DNA of 64,000 bases from NCBI RefSeq assembly GCF_016583565.1, contig NZ_NRRF01000021.1:1-64000 (forward strand), written 5' to 3'. Shown one piece after another: positions 17,416-26,101 of the stretch (positions are counted from its first letter, which is position 1; the number at the start of each line of letters is the position of its first letter). The notes under the pieces were generated by a model. That model ran no database searches and was not told the origin of the DNA. It saw only the letters and a list, made by a program, of their open reading frames with translations. A program made the translations under genes and the position numbers. Origin of the DNA: Thiocystis violacea (lineage in GTDB: Bacteria > Pseudomonadota > Gammaproteobacteria > Chromatiales > Chromatiaceae).

Positions 17416-19083
17416 ATGAGCCGCTTCGACCACCGTCGATACCGCCCCAGCCCGGTGGTGGATTTGCCCAACCGCCAATGGCCAAATCGGACCATCCAGA
17501 CCGCGCCAACCTGGGCCAGTGTGGACCTGCGCGATGGGAATCAGGCCCTCGTCGAGCCGATGAGCGTGGCGCAGAAACGGCGTTTCTGGGGGTTGTTGCT
17601 GAGGCTGGGCTTCAAGGAGATCGAGGTCGGTTTTCCGGCTGCCAGTCAGCCGGATTACGACTTCGTGCGCTGGCTGATCGAGGAGGAGCAGATCCCGGAG
17701 GACGTGACCATTCAGGTCTTGGTGCAGGCGCGCGAGGACTTGATCCGCCGCACCTATGACGCCTTGCGCGGGGTGCGTCAGGCGATCGTGCATGTCTATA
17801 ACTCGACCTCGCCCGTGCAGCGAGACTGGGTCTTCGGGCAGGATCGCGAGGGCGTCAAGGCGATCGCGCGCCAGGGCGCCGTCTGGGTCCAGGACATGGC
17901 GCGGGACTTCCCGCGGACGCGCTGGACCTTCCAATACTCGCCGGAGAGCTTCACGGCGACCGAGCCGGACTATGCCATCGCTGTCTGCGAGGCGGTCTTG
18001 GATGTCTGGAGGCCGACCAAGCACAACCCCTGCATCATCAACCTCCCGGCCACGGTGGAGGTTTCAAGTCCGAACGTCTTTGCCGATCAGGTGGAGTATT
18101 TCGCCACGCACATCAGCCGACGCGAGGGCATCATCCTCTCCGTGCACACCCACAACGACCGCGGCGGCGCGGTCGCGGCGGCCGAGATGGCGATATTGGC
18201 CGGGGCGGATCGGGTGGAGGGCACACTGCTCGGCAACGGCGAGCGGACCGGCAACGCCGATCTCCTGACGCTGGCGATGAATCTCTACAGTCAGGGGATC
18301 GATCCGGGGCTCGATCTCAGCCGCCCGGACGAGATCGCGGAGGTCTGCACCCAGTGCACCGGCTTGCCCGTGCATCCGCGCCATCCCTGGATCGGCGAGC
18401 TGGTCTACACGGCCTTCTCGGGCAGTCATCAAGATGCCATCCGCAAGTGCCTGTCGCGCCAGGATCATGACGCACCCTGGCAGGTGGCCTATTTGCCGAT
18501 CGATCCAGACGATCTGGGCCGCAGCTATCAGGCCGTGATCCGCGTCAACAGCCAGTCCGGCAAGGGCGGCGTGGCCTTCGTGCTGGAGCGCGAATATGGG
18601 TTGGTGCTGCCGCGCTGGCTGCAGGTCGAACTGGCCCGGTTGGTTCAGCGCGAGAGCGAGGCACGCGGCGGTGTGCTCGACGCCGCGAGCATTCGCGACA
18701 TCTTCGAGCGCCAGTTCATCGTCGATCAGGCACCCGAGCGGCTCCTGGGCTACAGGCTCGAACGCAACGGTCGAGACGTCATCGAGGTTCGGATCGGCGG
18801 GCCGGACGGCGCGCGCACCTTGCATGGTGAGGGGCAGGGCGCCATTGCGGCCTTCGTCGATGCCTGGACCCGGGCGAGCGGGCGCCGCCTCGGCGTGCTG
18901 GATTATCAGGAGCACGCCATTGGCGAAGGCACGGACGCCGAGGCCGCCGCCTATGTCGATCTGGACATCGACGGGGTGCGCGTGAGCGGCGCGGCCATCG
19001 ATCGGGACACGGTTGCGGCCGCGTTGCGCGCGGTCCTTTCCGCGCTCAATCGCTGCCAGGCCGTGATCGCGGAGGCGGCTTGA
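17416..19083 (+). CDS. leuA: 2-isopropylmalate synthase, long form (LeuA type 2)
   Basis: Condenses acetyl-CoA with 2-oxoisovalerate, first step of leucine synthesis. The 555 residues correspond to the long type-2 LeuA class. The HMGL-like catalytic domain carries VDLRDGNQ (Arg39, Asp40) and the metal ligands HTHND (His244, His246). A C-terminal regulatory domain (around 420-555) should bind leucine for feedback inhibition. AAGGAG lies 7 bases before the ATG. It stands alone; leuB/C/D are not adjacent. Divergent to the Lrp-family gene. Confidence 0.95.
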   Translation: MSRFDHRRYRPSPVVDLPNRQWPNRTIQTAPTWASVDLRDGNQALVEPMSVAQKRRFWGLLLRLGFKEIEVGFPAASQPDYDFVRWLIEEEQIPEDVTIQVLVQAREDLIRRTYDALRGVRQAIVHVYNSTSPVQRDWVFGQDREGVKAIARQGAVWVQDMARDFPRTRWTFQYSPESFTATEPDYAIAVCEAVLDVWRPTKHNPCIINLPATVEVSSPNVFADQVEYFATHISRREGIILSVHTHNDRGGAVAAAEMAILAGADRVEGTLLGNGERTGNADLLTLAMNLYSQGIDPGLDLSRPDEIAEVCTQCTGLPVHPRHPWIGELVYTAFSGSHQDAIRKCLSRQDHDAPWQVAYLPIDPDDLGRSYQAVIRVNSQSGKGGVAFVLEREYGLVLPRWLQVELARLVQRESEARGGVLDAASIRDIFERQFIVDQAPERLLGYRLERNGRDVIEVRIGGPDGARTLHGEGQGAIAAFVDAWTRASGRRLGVLDYQEHAIGEGTDAEAAAYVDLDIDGVRVSGAAIDRDTVAAALRAVLSALNRCQAVIAEAA

Positions 19084-19204
19084 GGAATCGCGCGGACCCG
19101 GACGCGGCTCGGCGCCCAGCGCACTGGTCGTTCGTTCGAGGGCGGTTGAGACCAGGTGATGAAGTCTGCGGTCTCGCCAAGGAGGAGGCAGGACGTGCCG
19201 CGGC

Positions 19205-19250
19205 ACAAAAAGAACCCTCACCTGGCGGGGAAGAGATCGCCAGGCGAGGG
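19205..19250 (-). terminator. intrinsic terminator, minus strand
   Basis: A 13-bp stem with one mismatch (19215-19227 / 19238-19250) and a 10-base loop is followed on the minus strand by TTCTTTTTGTG (19214-19204). No matching U tract exists on the plus strand, so it terminates minus-strand transcription. It begins 9 bases after the stop codon of the 36-codon frame at 19260-19370. The next minus-strand gene upstream ends 315 bases away at 19565. Confidence 0.75.
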
Positions 19251-19259
19251 ATGAAGGGG

Positions 19260-19370
19260 CTAATTCTTGGTCTTGGCGCGTTGGCCCTGGACGGCGATGG
19301 GTTCCGCCGGCTTCTGGACTGGGATGGCGATGCGAACGGCCATCCCGCAACGGCGTTTCCCTGGAGCCAT
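19260..19370 (-). CDS. candidate small protein (36 aa)
   Basis: Minus-strand ATG at 19370 with GAGG 8 bases upstream and an in-frame TAG just before it; TAG stop at 19262-19260. The product is short, basic and Pro/Val/Gln-rich (MAPGKRRC, then VRIAIPVQKPAEPI, then GQRAKTKN). A strong intrinsic terminator starts 9 bases after the stop, which is the main reason to take it seriously. No recognised family and no good sigma-70 promoter seen. Alternatively this is a small RNA or the 3' UTR of the upstream sensor gene. Confidence 0.4.
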   Translation of the reverse strand: MAPGKRRCGMAVRIAIPVQKPAEPIAVQGQRAKTKN

Positions 19371-19564
19371 AGACTAACCCTCGATGGTGGACGATGCGTG
19401 CATGGAATTGGCAAAGAAGTTGGAATGAGGCGCCTTAAAGCGAATCAAAACGTGGAAGATCGGGTTTCGGATCCTCGGTAGGCCGGCTGACACAGCCTGT
19501 GCAGTAAGGGTGCGACCACAGCCGCCCCGGCGCGAGTGGCCCCGCACGCCGAGGCGCGACCCGG

Positions 19565-21178
19565 CTAGAACCTGTTGCGGATGTACCTGAGCGCGCGACT
19601 GATGGGGAGCTCGATGTTGGAGGGGCCGTTGCGGATGATGAAGAGTTCGCGCTTCTTGTCGTCACGCAGGATGACCGGCGCCTCGGCGCGCTCGCACTCG
19701 ACGGCGCCGATGCGCAGCCCGTCGAGATCCAGCAGGAAGAAGCGCACCAGCCTGGCGTACTCAGGTCCCAGGTGTTGGTTGAGCAGGTTCTTGAAGTGCA
19801 GTTGGCACTTGTCCTCGTTCTCGAACTTGTCGGCGGCCAATCCCAGGGTGGTTCCGTCATCGGCGATGCCGAGCAGCACGATGCCGCCCTCGGTGTTGAG
19901 GAAGGCGGCGACGCCCTTCAGCCAGGCAAGCTCGATCTCCTTGCCCGGCGTCTTGGCGTGCAGGTTCATCCGCATGGTCGACTTGAATTCGAGGTGCGGA
20001 CCCTCGCCGGAGCCGATGAGGTATCGCAGATCCTGCTCAGGCTGACGGCGGTCGATGCTGAGCTTGGGGAGATCGCGCAGCTGGTGGCTGTACTTGCGCA
20101 CCACGACGAGCGCCAGGCCCAGACTGGCCCCGAGGATCCCGAGCGTGGTGAGCAGGATGATGTGCCAGCGGCTCTGCAGGATGCTGAGCGTGGCCGAGAC
20201 GGGCAGGGTCACGGCGATCCAGGCGGCATCCGGATCCTCCGTGAGGGGGCGGAACCCACCCCACCAGTCCTGTCCTCCGCTATGGAAGCGCAGCAGGTCC
20301 TCCTGAGGCTGGCCGGCGGCGTTCCAGGCGGCCACCGCGTCGAACTGGAGCGGGCCGCCCATCCGGCTGTTGGCGGAGAAAAAGCCGGCGGTTCGATGGT
20401 TCGCGTCACGGGCGTCTGGTTGCGCTGGCTGAACGAAGATGCCGCCCGCGCCGCTGAAGAGAAAGCCCTGTCCGTCGGTGCCGATGTCGAGGCGGTCGAT
20501 GGTCTCGACGATGGTCTTCAGGGTGATGTCGAACCCAGTCACGCGGACGCGCTCCTGATCTTTCCATGCGATGGACGCCGTGATGCCTGGCACGCCCAGC
20601 GAGGTGAAGATATAGGGCGGGCTCCACACCAGCTGGTCGATGTCCTGGAGCGCGTCCTCGTACCAGGGGCGCTTGCGCGGATCGTAGTCCATGCTCAGAT
20701 CCTGGCGCTCGATCAGCGTCATCGCGCTGTCCCAGCGCGATTGTCGAAACCGCCCCGGGTCGCCGGGCTCGCGCACACGCGTCACCCAATCCGCCCCGTC
20801 CCGCTGCAGGAAATACTCCGCCCCGTCCTCCATGGCATCGATGGCGCCGGCAATCTGCCGCATGTGGGCGAGCGTGGGAACGAGCCGCAGATTGAGCTCG
20901 TGCTCGTCTGCCGGGGCGATCTCGGCGCTGTGCAGTCCGTCGCGGATGATGAGCAGCTGTTGCTGCACGGGAACCAGCAGGTTGCGGACCTCGTCGCGCA
21001 CCAAGGTCGTCGCGGCCTCGATGCGGTTCCCCGCGAGATCGTGCTTGATGTCGTCGATGAGGAGGATGTTGATCAGCGCCAGCAGCCCGACGGTGAAGGC
21101 GACGAGGAGGATGAGGTCGCGCAGCAGACGTGTGCGAATGGGGCCAGGGGTGACGGTCAACAGCGAGCGGCGCTTCAT
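19565..21178 (-). CDS. membrane sensor with periplasmic Cache domain and cytoplasmic AlbA_2 (Schlafen-type) domain
   Basis: 537 residues from the ATG at 21178; the frame runs to 21370 but the start chosen puts TM1 (LLRDLILLVAFTVGLLALINILL) directly at the N-terminus. A double-Cache-like sensor follows (signature KRPWYEDAL, then SPPYIFTSLGVPGITASI). TM2 is IILLTTLGILGASLGLALVVV. The cytoplasmic end is an AlbA_2-type domain: LEFKSTMR, WLKGVAAFLNTEGG, LLGIADDGTTLGL, RNGPSNIELP. No kinase, cyclase or methyl-accepting domain is present. The role may be ligand-controlled nucleic-acid binding, by inference. The Shine-Dalgarno is weak. Confidence 0.8.
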   Translation of the reverse strand: MKRRSLLTVTPGPIRTRLLRDLILLVAFTVGLLALINILLIDDIKHDLAGNRIEAATTLVRDEVRNLLVPVQQQLLIIRDGLHSAEIAPADEHELNLRLVPTLAHMRQIAGAIDAMEDGAEYFLQRDGADWVTRVREPGDPGRFRQSRWDSAMTLIERQDLSMDYDPRKRPWYEDALQDIDQLVWSPPYIFTSLGVPGITASIAWKDQERVRVTGFDITLKTIVETIDRLDIGTDGQGFLFSGAGGIFVQPAQPDARDANHRTAGFFSANSRMGGPLQFDAVAAWNAAGQPQEDLLRFHSGGQDWWGGFRPLTEDPDAAWIAVTLPVSATLSILQSRWHIILLTTLGILGASLGLALVVVRKYSHQLRDLPKLSIDRRQPEQDLRYLIGSGEGPHLEFKSTMRMNLHAKTPGKEIELAWLKGVAAFLNTEGGIVLLGIADDGTTLGLAADKFENEDKCQLHFKNLLNQHLGPEYARLVRFFLLDLDGLRIGAVECERAEAPVILRDDKKRELFIIRNGPSNIELPISRALRYIRNRF

Positions 21179-21546
21179 GGTGCAATGATACCGGTCTGTG
21201 ATGGTGAGACGGCTTGATGGGGCAACGGCTTGATGGAACGCGTTCAGGCGTCCCGACGGCAGCGCGGCTACCGGGGCTTGCGGCGCCGTTGGTTCATGGT
21301 TGCATTGTCGATGATTTGGGCTGCCTGGAACCGGCTGTTCTTCGCAGAACGGGACCGCGTCGCGGCTCAAAACTGCTGCCCGCGGGTCGCTTTCTATGCC
21401 GGGGGCTTGCTGCTAGTATCCTCGGCTGGACTCGGATTGGTCGTCGATTGATACTTTAAGTTTTTGTTATTTCTGTAAATAGAAGCCGCTAAGCGACCCT
21501 TGATCGAGGCGGTTTCCAGTCCATGCATTCATCTAGGAGTCTGTGT

Positions 21547-22029
21547 ATGTCCGCGATGCTCTACCAAGCCCATCCCTCCGTTCTGCGCATGCGTCCCTTC
21601 GGCGTCTTGATGGCGATCGTCCTCCTTCTGGGCGGGATCCTCGTCGCCGTGCTGGGGCCTCAGCTGCTGCCAGCCCAGCTGGTCGGGAGGATCGACGGCA
21701 AGGTCCTCCAGATGATTGGCATCGGCATCTTCGCGCTCTCGACCCTGCAGCTCCTCAGCTGGTGGGTCTCCGCGCGGGCCGACCGATTGGTGATCACCGA
21801 AGACGAGCTGATCTGGACCCATGGTCTGCTCAGCAAGCAGTACACCGAGATCAACATGTCTTCGGTGCGCACCGTGAGGGTCACTCAAAGCCTCTTTCAG
21901 CGCATCATGAACGCGGGCGACATCACTGTCTTCACCGCGGGCGATACGCCAGAGCTTTTCGTCCGCGGCCTGCCGGATCCGGGCGCGATCCGCGAACTGG
22001 CCAAGGCTCATCCGCAAGCGGGGGCTTGA
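21547..22029 (+). CDS. PH-domain (bPH_2, YdbS/YdbT-like) membrane protein
   Basis: 160 residues with two N-terminal helices (FGVLMAIVLLLGGILVAVLG; MIGIGIFALSTLQLLSWWV). A bacterial PH-like beta domain follows (DRLVITEDELIWTHGLLSKQYTEINMSSVRTVRVTQSLFQRI; GDITVFTAGD). I use the ATG at 21547 because AGGAG lies 7 bases upstream; an ATG at 21523 is less likely. AT-rich DNA at 21440-21490 probably holds the promoter but no clear boxes. First gene of a three-gene unit with the next two frames. Function unknown. Confidence 0.8.
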   Translation: MSAMLYQAHPSVLRMRPFGVLMAIVLLLGGILVAVLGPQLLPAQLVGRIDGKVLQMIGIGIFALSTLQLLSWWVSARADRLVITEDELIWTHGLLSKQYTEINMSSVRTVRVTQSLFQRIMNAGDITVFTAGDTPELFVRGLPDPGAIRELAKAHPQAGA

Positions 22030-22034
22030 GCGCG

Positions 22035-22334
22035 ATGGGCGCCGATAATCGGGGCGATCTCAAGATCTTGGCCGTCGCGATCCTGGCCGCGGTGGTCCTC
22101 CTCGTGGTGGTCATCGCCGTCTTCCTGCCGGCGACAGGGCCGGTCCTCGCGTCCATGGGCGAGGGCATGAGCCTCAAGGCGTCCGTCCCCTGGGGGTTCG
22201 GCTTGACCGTCGCGCTCTTCGTCGTGTTCGCGATCGTGTCGGGCGATGGCCTGATCGGCGAGCTTCAGTTCATGCTGGGGTCGTTCTTCACCTTCTTTCT
22301 GATCCTCACCCTGCTGATCGCCTGGGTCTTCTGA
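22035..22334 (+). CDS. small three-helix membrane protein
   Basis: 99 residues, nearly all hydrophobic: helices ILAVAILAAVVLLVVVIAVFL, WGFGLTVALFVVFAIV and FMLGSFFTFFLILTLLIAWVF. Starts 5 bases after the PH-protein stop and its stop overlaps the next start by 1 base (TGATG), so it is part of the same operon. No family recognised. Confidence 0.65.
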   Translation: MGADNRGDLKILAVAILAAVVLLVVVIAVFLPATGPVLASMGEGMSLKASVPWGFGLTVALFVVFAIVSGDGLIGELQFMLGSFFTFFLILTLLIAWVF

Positions 22335-23080
22335 TGCCGCCGGCGTTGCATCTGGACCTGCCGGACGGCCGTGGCGTCGACTTCAAGGTTCGCAAGTCGG
22401 CCAGGGCGCGCTCGGTGTGGTTGCGCGTCACGGCGCGCGACGGGTTGGTCGTCACCGCGCCCACGGGTGTGCCGCTCGCCGAGGTGATGCGGCTCGTGGC
22501 CAACAAGGCGGACTGGGTCGCTCGGCACCTGGATGCCTTCGAGATCCGTGGCCAAACACCCGCCAGCCGCGCCCTGGCGCGGCCGGAAGACATCGCGCTG
22601 AGGGCGCTCGATGAGCGGTGGTCGGTCGACTACCGCCAGAGTGCGTCCACCACGGTGAGCGCGCGCGCGGGGCCGTCCAACCAGGTGCTGGTGCTCGGCG
22701 CCATTGGCGATCTGGACGCTTGCCAGGCGGCGCTGCGTCGCTGGCTCATGCGCTATGCGAAGGCGGCACTGGAGCCCTGGTTCGACGCGCTTTGCGAAGA
22801 GACGGGGCTGAGCTACAGCGGGCTCTCGGTGAAGAATCAGCGCAGCCGTTGGGGCAGCTGCACCCACCAGTGCCGTATCAGCCTGAACGGCAAACTCTTG
22901 TTTCTGCCGCCCGAGCAGGTGCGCTATGTGATGGTGCATGAGCTCTGTCACACGCTCGAGCACAACCACTCCACGCGTTTCTGGGAGCGGGTTCGCCGTC
23001 ACGAGCCGCGGATCGAGCTGATGCACGCCAGCATGCGCGAGGCATGGAGACTGATCCCGGATTGGGCGCATCACCGCTAA
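22334..23080 (+). CDS. zinc metalloprotease of the YgjP/DUF45 (M48-like) family
   Basis: 248 residues. The zinc site HELCH is at 202-206 and the following NH pair gives a third ligand at about His212, with the family's HSTRFW ending. An N-terminal beta-rich part (FKVRKSARARSVWLRV; GLVVTAPTGVPLAEV) and the NQRSRWGSC motif match DUF45/SprT-like proteins. The start overlaps the previous stop by one base. Substrate unknown; homologues have been linked to restriction systems, but none is adjacent. Confidence 0.88.
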   Translation: MPPALHLDLPDGRGVDFKVRKSARARSVWLRVTARDGLVVTAPTGVPLAEVMRLVANKADWVARHLDAFEIRGQTPASRALARPEDIALRALDERWSVDYRQSASTTVSARAGPSNQVLVLGAIGDLDACQAALRRWLMRYAKAALEPWFDALCEETGLSYSGLSVKNQRSRWGSCTHQCRISLNGKLLFLPPEQVRYVMVHELCHTLEHNHSTRFWERVRRHEPRIELMHASMREAWRLIPDWAHHR

Positions 23081-23115
23081 GTAACTGCCCATCGTCTACG
23101 TTCCGATTCGAGCCT

Positions 23116-23270
23116 GGTGACGAAGCTCCAGCTTCTTCACCCGCGAGACGAAGCGCTGCTTCGCGAGCTCGAGGATCAGCGCCTGGGTCGACCCAATCAA
23201 GGGCCGGAAGCCGCTGAAGTGGTGAAGCAGAGCTTCATCGCTGAGGTCACGAAGCTGGAGCTTCGTGACC
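23116..23270. repeat. cluster of four related palindromic repeats
   Basis: Between a protease gene and pepA, four palindromes share a GAAGC/GCTTC core: 23116-23141, about 23149-23165, about 23228-23237 and 23245-23270. The last is a perfect 12-bp inverted repeat with a 2-base loop. They look like dispersed REP/MITE-type elements rather than a gene, although they are open in several frames. Confidence 0.75.
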
Positions 23271-23343
23271 AGAAAGACGGGAAGCAATTGATGGACAGTT
23301 CCTGGGCGTCGAGCGCCGCGCATCGAGCCGTCTGCCGCCAGTC

Positions 23344-24843
23344 CTATTTGAGCACCCCGCTGCGCTCCAGCAGGATCTGCGTCAGCAGGGCGACCGGCCG
23401 GCCGGTGCCGCCCTTTTCCTTGCCGCCGACCCAGGCGATCCCGGCGATGTCCAAATGCGCCCAGCGGTATTTCTTGGTAAAGCGCGACAGGAAGCAGGCG
23501 GCGGTGACGGCGCCGGCTTCGCGGCCGCCGATGTTGGCGATATCGGCGAAGTTGCTGTCGAGCTGGGGCTGATAGTCGTCCCACAGCGGCAGGCGCCAGG
23601 CGCGGTCCGCGGCGGCATCGCCGGCCTTGAGGATCTCCTCGGCGAGCCTGTCGTCCGGGGTGAAGAGACCGGCCGGGTGCTTGCCGAGCGCGACCACGCA
23701 GGCGCCGGTCAGGGTCGCCATGTCGATGACGACCGCCGGGTCGAAACGTTCGCAATAGGTGAGGGCGTCGCAGAGGATGAGGCGGCCCTCGGCGTCCGTG
23801 TTGAGGATCTCGATGGTCTGGCCGGACATGCTGGTGACGATGTCGCCCGGTTTGTTGGCGGCCCCGTCGGGCAGGTTCTCCGAGGACGGCACCACGGCGA
23901 TGAGGTTGATCGGCAGGCCCAGCTCGCAGGCGGCCAGGACGGTGCCGAAGACACTGGCGCCGCCGCACATGTCGTACTTCATCTCGTCCATCTCGGCGGC
24001 CGACTTCAGCGAGATGCCGCCCGCATCGAAGGTGAGGCCCTTGCCGACGAGCACGACGGGCTTGGTATCGGACTTGCCGCCCTTGTAATGCATGATGATC
24101 AGCTTCGCCGGCTCGCGGCTGCCGCGCGAGACGGAGAGCAGCGCGCCCATGCCGAGTTCGGCCATCTTGTCCTCGTTGAGCACCTCGACCTTCAGGGCCT
24201 TGAAGTCCTTGCCAAGCTGCTGCGCCTTGTCCGCCAGATAGCTCGGGGTGCAGATGTTGCCCGGCAGGTTGCCGAGCTCCTTGGCGAGTGCGACGCCGTT
24301 CGCCATGGCGTGACCGTGCCGCACCGCCTGCTCGGCAGCCCCCGTCTCCTGCTTGCCGCCGACCCAGAGCGTGAGACGCTTGAGCGGTGTCTTGGGTGCC
24401 TTTTTGTCCTCTTTGGTCTGGCTGTAGCGGTAGACCTTGTCCTGCGCGGCGAGCACGCTGTCACGCAGTGCGGCGTAGAGGTCGGCATCCGTGGGTAAGG
24501 GCTCGCTGAGCGCAAGGGTGGCGTCGCCGCAGTGCGTCAGCTGCAGTAAGCCAATGGCGCAGGCGACGACCTTGCGGGCGTTGGCGCGCGTGAGCTCCTT
24601 CTTCTTGCCGCAGCCGACCAGCAGCACGCGCTCCGCCGCCAGTCCAGGTACGTCGTAGAGCATGAGCGTCTGGCCGATCTCGCCGTCCAGATCGCCCTTC
24701 TTGAGCAGCGCGCTGATCTGTCCGCCGCTGGCTCGGTCGGCCGCCTCGGCGGCTCCGGCGAGCTTGCGGCGATCGAAGACGCCCAGAACGAGGCAGGGGG
24801 TCTTGTGCGTGGTGAGATCACCGGTTTTGACTTTGAATTCCAT
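23344..24843 (-). CDS. pepA: leucyl aminopeptidase (M17)
   Basis: Cytosolic aminopeptidase of 499 residues, normal for PepA. The C-terminal catalytic half has the two-metal ligands in GKGLTFDAGG and the signature NTDAEGR at residues 348-354. The N-terminal macrodomain-like half (TGDLTTHKTPCLVLGVFD) is present. AGGAG precedes the ATG by 7 bases. Divergent from lptG, 112 bp apart, a layout known in gammaproteobacteria where pepA is opposite lptF-lptG. In E. coli PepA also binds DNA (cer/Xer); nothing here tests that. Confidence 0.96.
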   Translation of the reverse strand: MEFKVKTGDLTTHKTPCLVLGVFDRRKLAGAAEAADRASGGQISALLKKGDLDGEIGQTLMLYDVPGLAAERVLLVGCGKKKELTRANARKVVACAIGLLQLTHCGDATLALSEPLPTDADLYAALRDSVLAAQDKVYRYSQTKEDKKAPKTPLKRLTLWVGGKQETGAAEQAVRHGHAMANGVALAKELGNLPGNICTPSYLADKAQQLGKDFKALKVEVLNEDKMAELGMGALLSVSRGSREPAKLIIMHYKGGKSDTKPVVLVGKGLTFDAGGISLKSAAEMDEMKYDMCGGASVFGTVLAACELGLPINLIAVVPSSENLPDGAANKPGDIVTSMSGQTIEILNTDAEGRLILCDALTYCERFDPAVVIDMATLTGACVVALGKHPAGLFTPDDRLAEEILKAGDAAADRAWRLPLWDDYQPQLDSNFADIANIGGREAGAVTAACFLSRFTKKYRWAHLDIAGIAWVGGKEKGGTGRPVALLTQILLERSGVLK

Positions 24844-24955
24844 CGCGGGGCTCCTGGCGGTGCTGGAAAGGTCGGCGTTCAGCTGGCTCTGGCCGGCTGG
24901 AGATGGTGTTAGGATGCAGGATGCGCAGTCTACAGAATGACGGGTTCGGGTCGAA

Positions 24956-26020
24956 GTGAGAATCCTCGATCGTTATCTCGCCTGGTCGGTGATCGGTGGC
25001 ACCCTGCTGACTCTGGGCGTGCTGGTGCCACTCATGGGCGTCTTCATCCTGGCAGATGAGGTGGAGTCGATCGGTGTCGAGCACTATGGCTTCCTGGACG
25101 CCTTTCTCTTCATGCTGCTGAGCCTGCCGCGCTACCTCTACCAGGTGTTTCCCATCGCGACGCTGATCGGCGCCTTGATCGGGCTCGGGACGCTCGCCAG
25201 CCGTTCGGAGCTGGTCGCCATTCGTGCCGCCGGGTTCTCGCTCGCCCAGATCGTTCGCGCGGCCCTCTTGGGCGGCGTGCTGCTCGCCGTCGTGGCGGTC
25301 GTGCTCGGCGAGGTCGTGGCCCCGTTCGCGGAGCAGCGCGCCGTCGAGCTGCGCCGCCAGGCCTTGTCCGGCGATGTCGCCCAGCGCACGCCCTATGGCT
25401 TCTGGGCGATCGACGACGGCGCCTATGTGAACATCCGCGACGTTCGCTCCGGCACCAGCCTGAGCGAAATCGATATCTATCGGATCGACGCGGAGAAGGG
25501 CTCGCTCGTCGCGACCCATGCGGAGTCGGCGAGCTATCGGGGCGGGCACTGGGAGCTTGAGGGTATCGCCACCAGCCAGGTGAGCACGGACGGCGTCGAG
25601 GTGGAGCGTGTGGAGCGCCGGCGTTGGGATTCCATGCTCGCCCCGGATCTGCTCAAGGTCATCGTTGCCGATCCGCAGGGGCTGCCCATCTGGGGGCTCT
25701 ACAAGTACATTCGCTTCATGACGGTCAATAAGCAGGATGCGGGGGCCTATGAAATCGCCTTCTGGGGCAAGGCGCTGCACCCGGTGCTGACCCTGTCGAT
25801 GATCCTGGTCGCGATTCCCCTGCTGCTCGGCTCCTCGCGCAGCAGTGGCATTGGCCGGCGCATCTTTGCCGGTGCGCTGGTCGGCATCCTCTACTATCTG
25901 CTCAGCCGGACCTTTGCCTACATGGCGCTGGTGTTCGGCATGAGTCCCTTCCTCGCCGCGATTGCGCCGCCGACGCTCTTCATCAGTGCCGCGCTGTTGC
26001 TGTTGCGACGTCTGGGGTAG
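24956..26020 (+). CDS. lptG: LPS export ABC transporter permease LptG
   Basis: Inner-membrane subunit of LptB2FG that extracts lipopolysaccharide. 354 residues: two TM helices, periplasmic beta-jellyroll, then four TM helices. LptG rather than LptF by ILDRYLAWSVIGGTLL at the N-terminus, FPIATLIGALIGLGTLASRS in TM3 and the IWGLYKYIRFMTVNKQDAGA segment. The start is GTG at 24956, giving VRILDRYL. The normal preceding gene lptF is absent here; pepA is directly divergent. The end is followed by a convergent RDD gene. Confidence 0.9.
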   Translation: MRILDRYLAWSVIGGTLLTLGVLVPLMGVFILADEVESIGVEHYGFLDAFLFMLLSLPRYLYQVFPIATLIGALIGLGTLASRSELVAIRAAGFSLAQIVRAALLGGVLLAVVAVVLGEVVAPFAEQRAVELRRQALSGDVAQRTPYGFWAIDDGAYVNIRDVRSGTSLSEIDIYRIDAEKGSLVATHAESASYRGGHWELEGIATSQVSTDGVEVERVERRRWDSMLAPDLLKVIVADPQGLPIWGLYKYIRFMTVNKQDAGAYEIAFWGKALHPVLTLSMILVAIPLLLGSSRSSGIGRRIFAGALVGILYYLLSRTFAYMALVFGMSPFLAAIAPPTLFISAALLLLRRLG

Positions 26021-26101
26021 TGGGTGACGCGGTTGACGGGCGGTGTGCGGTGAATGCGGCCCGGCGGGCGCCGGGCCTGACTGCTCAGCTGGGCCTGTTG
26101 C

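Noticed and set aside
21230..21451. 73-codon frame with hydrophobic segments before the PH-domain gene
   Set aside because: Weak start, no family, lies over a 16-bp-period duplication; may be chance.
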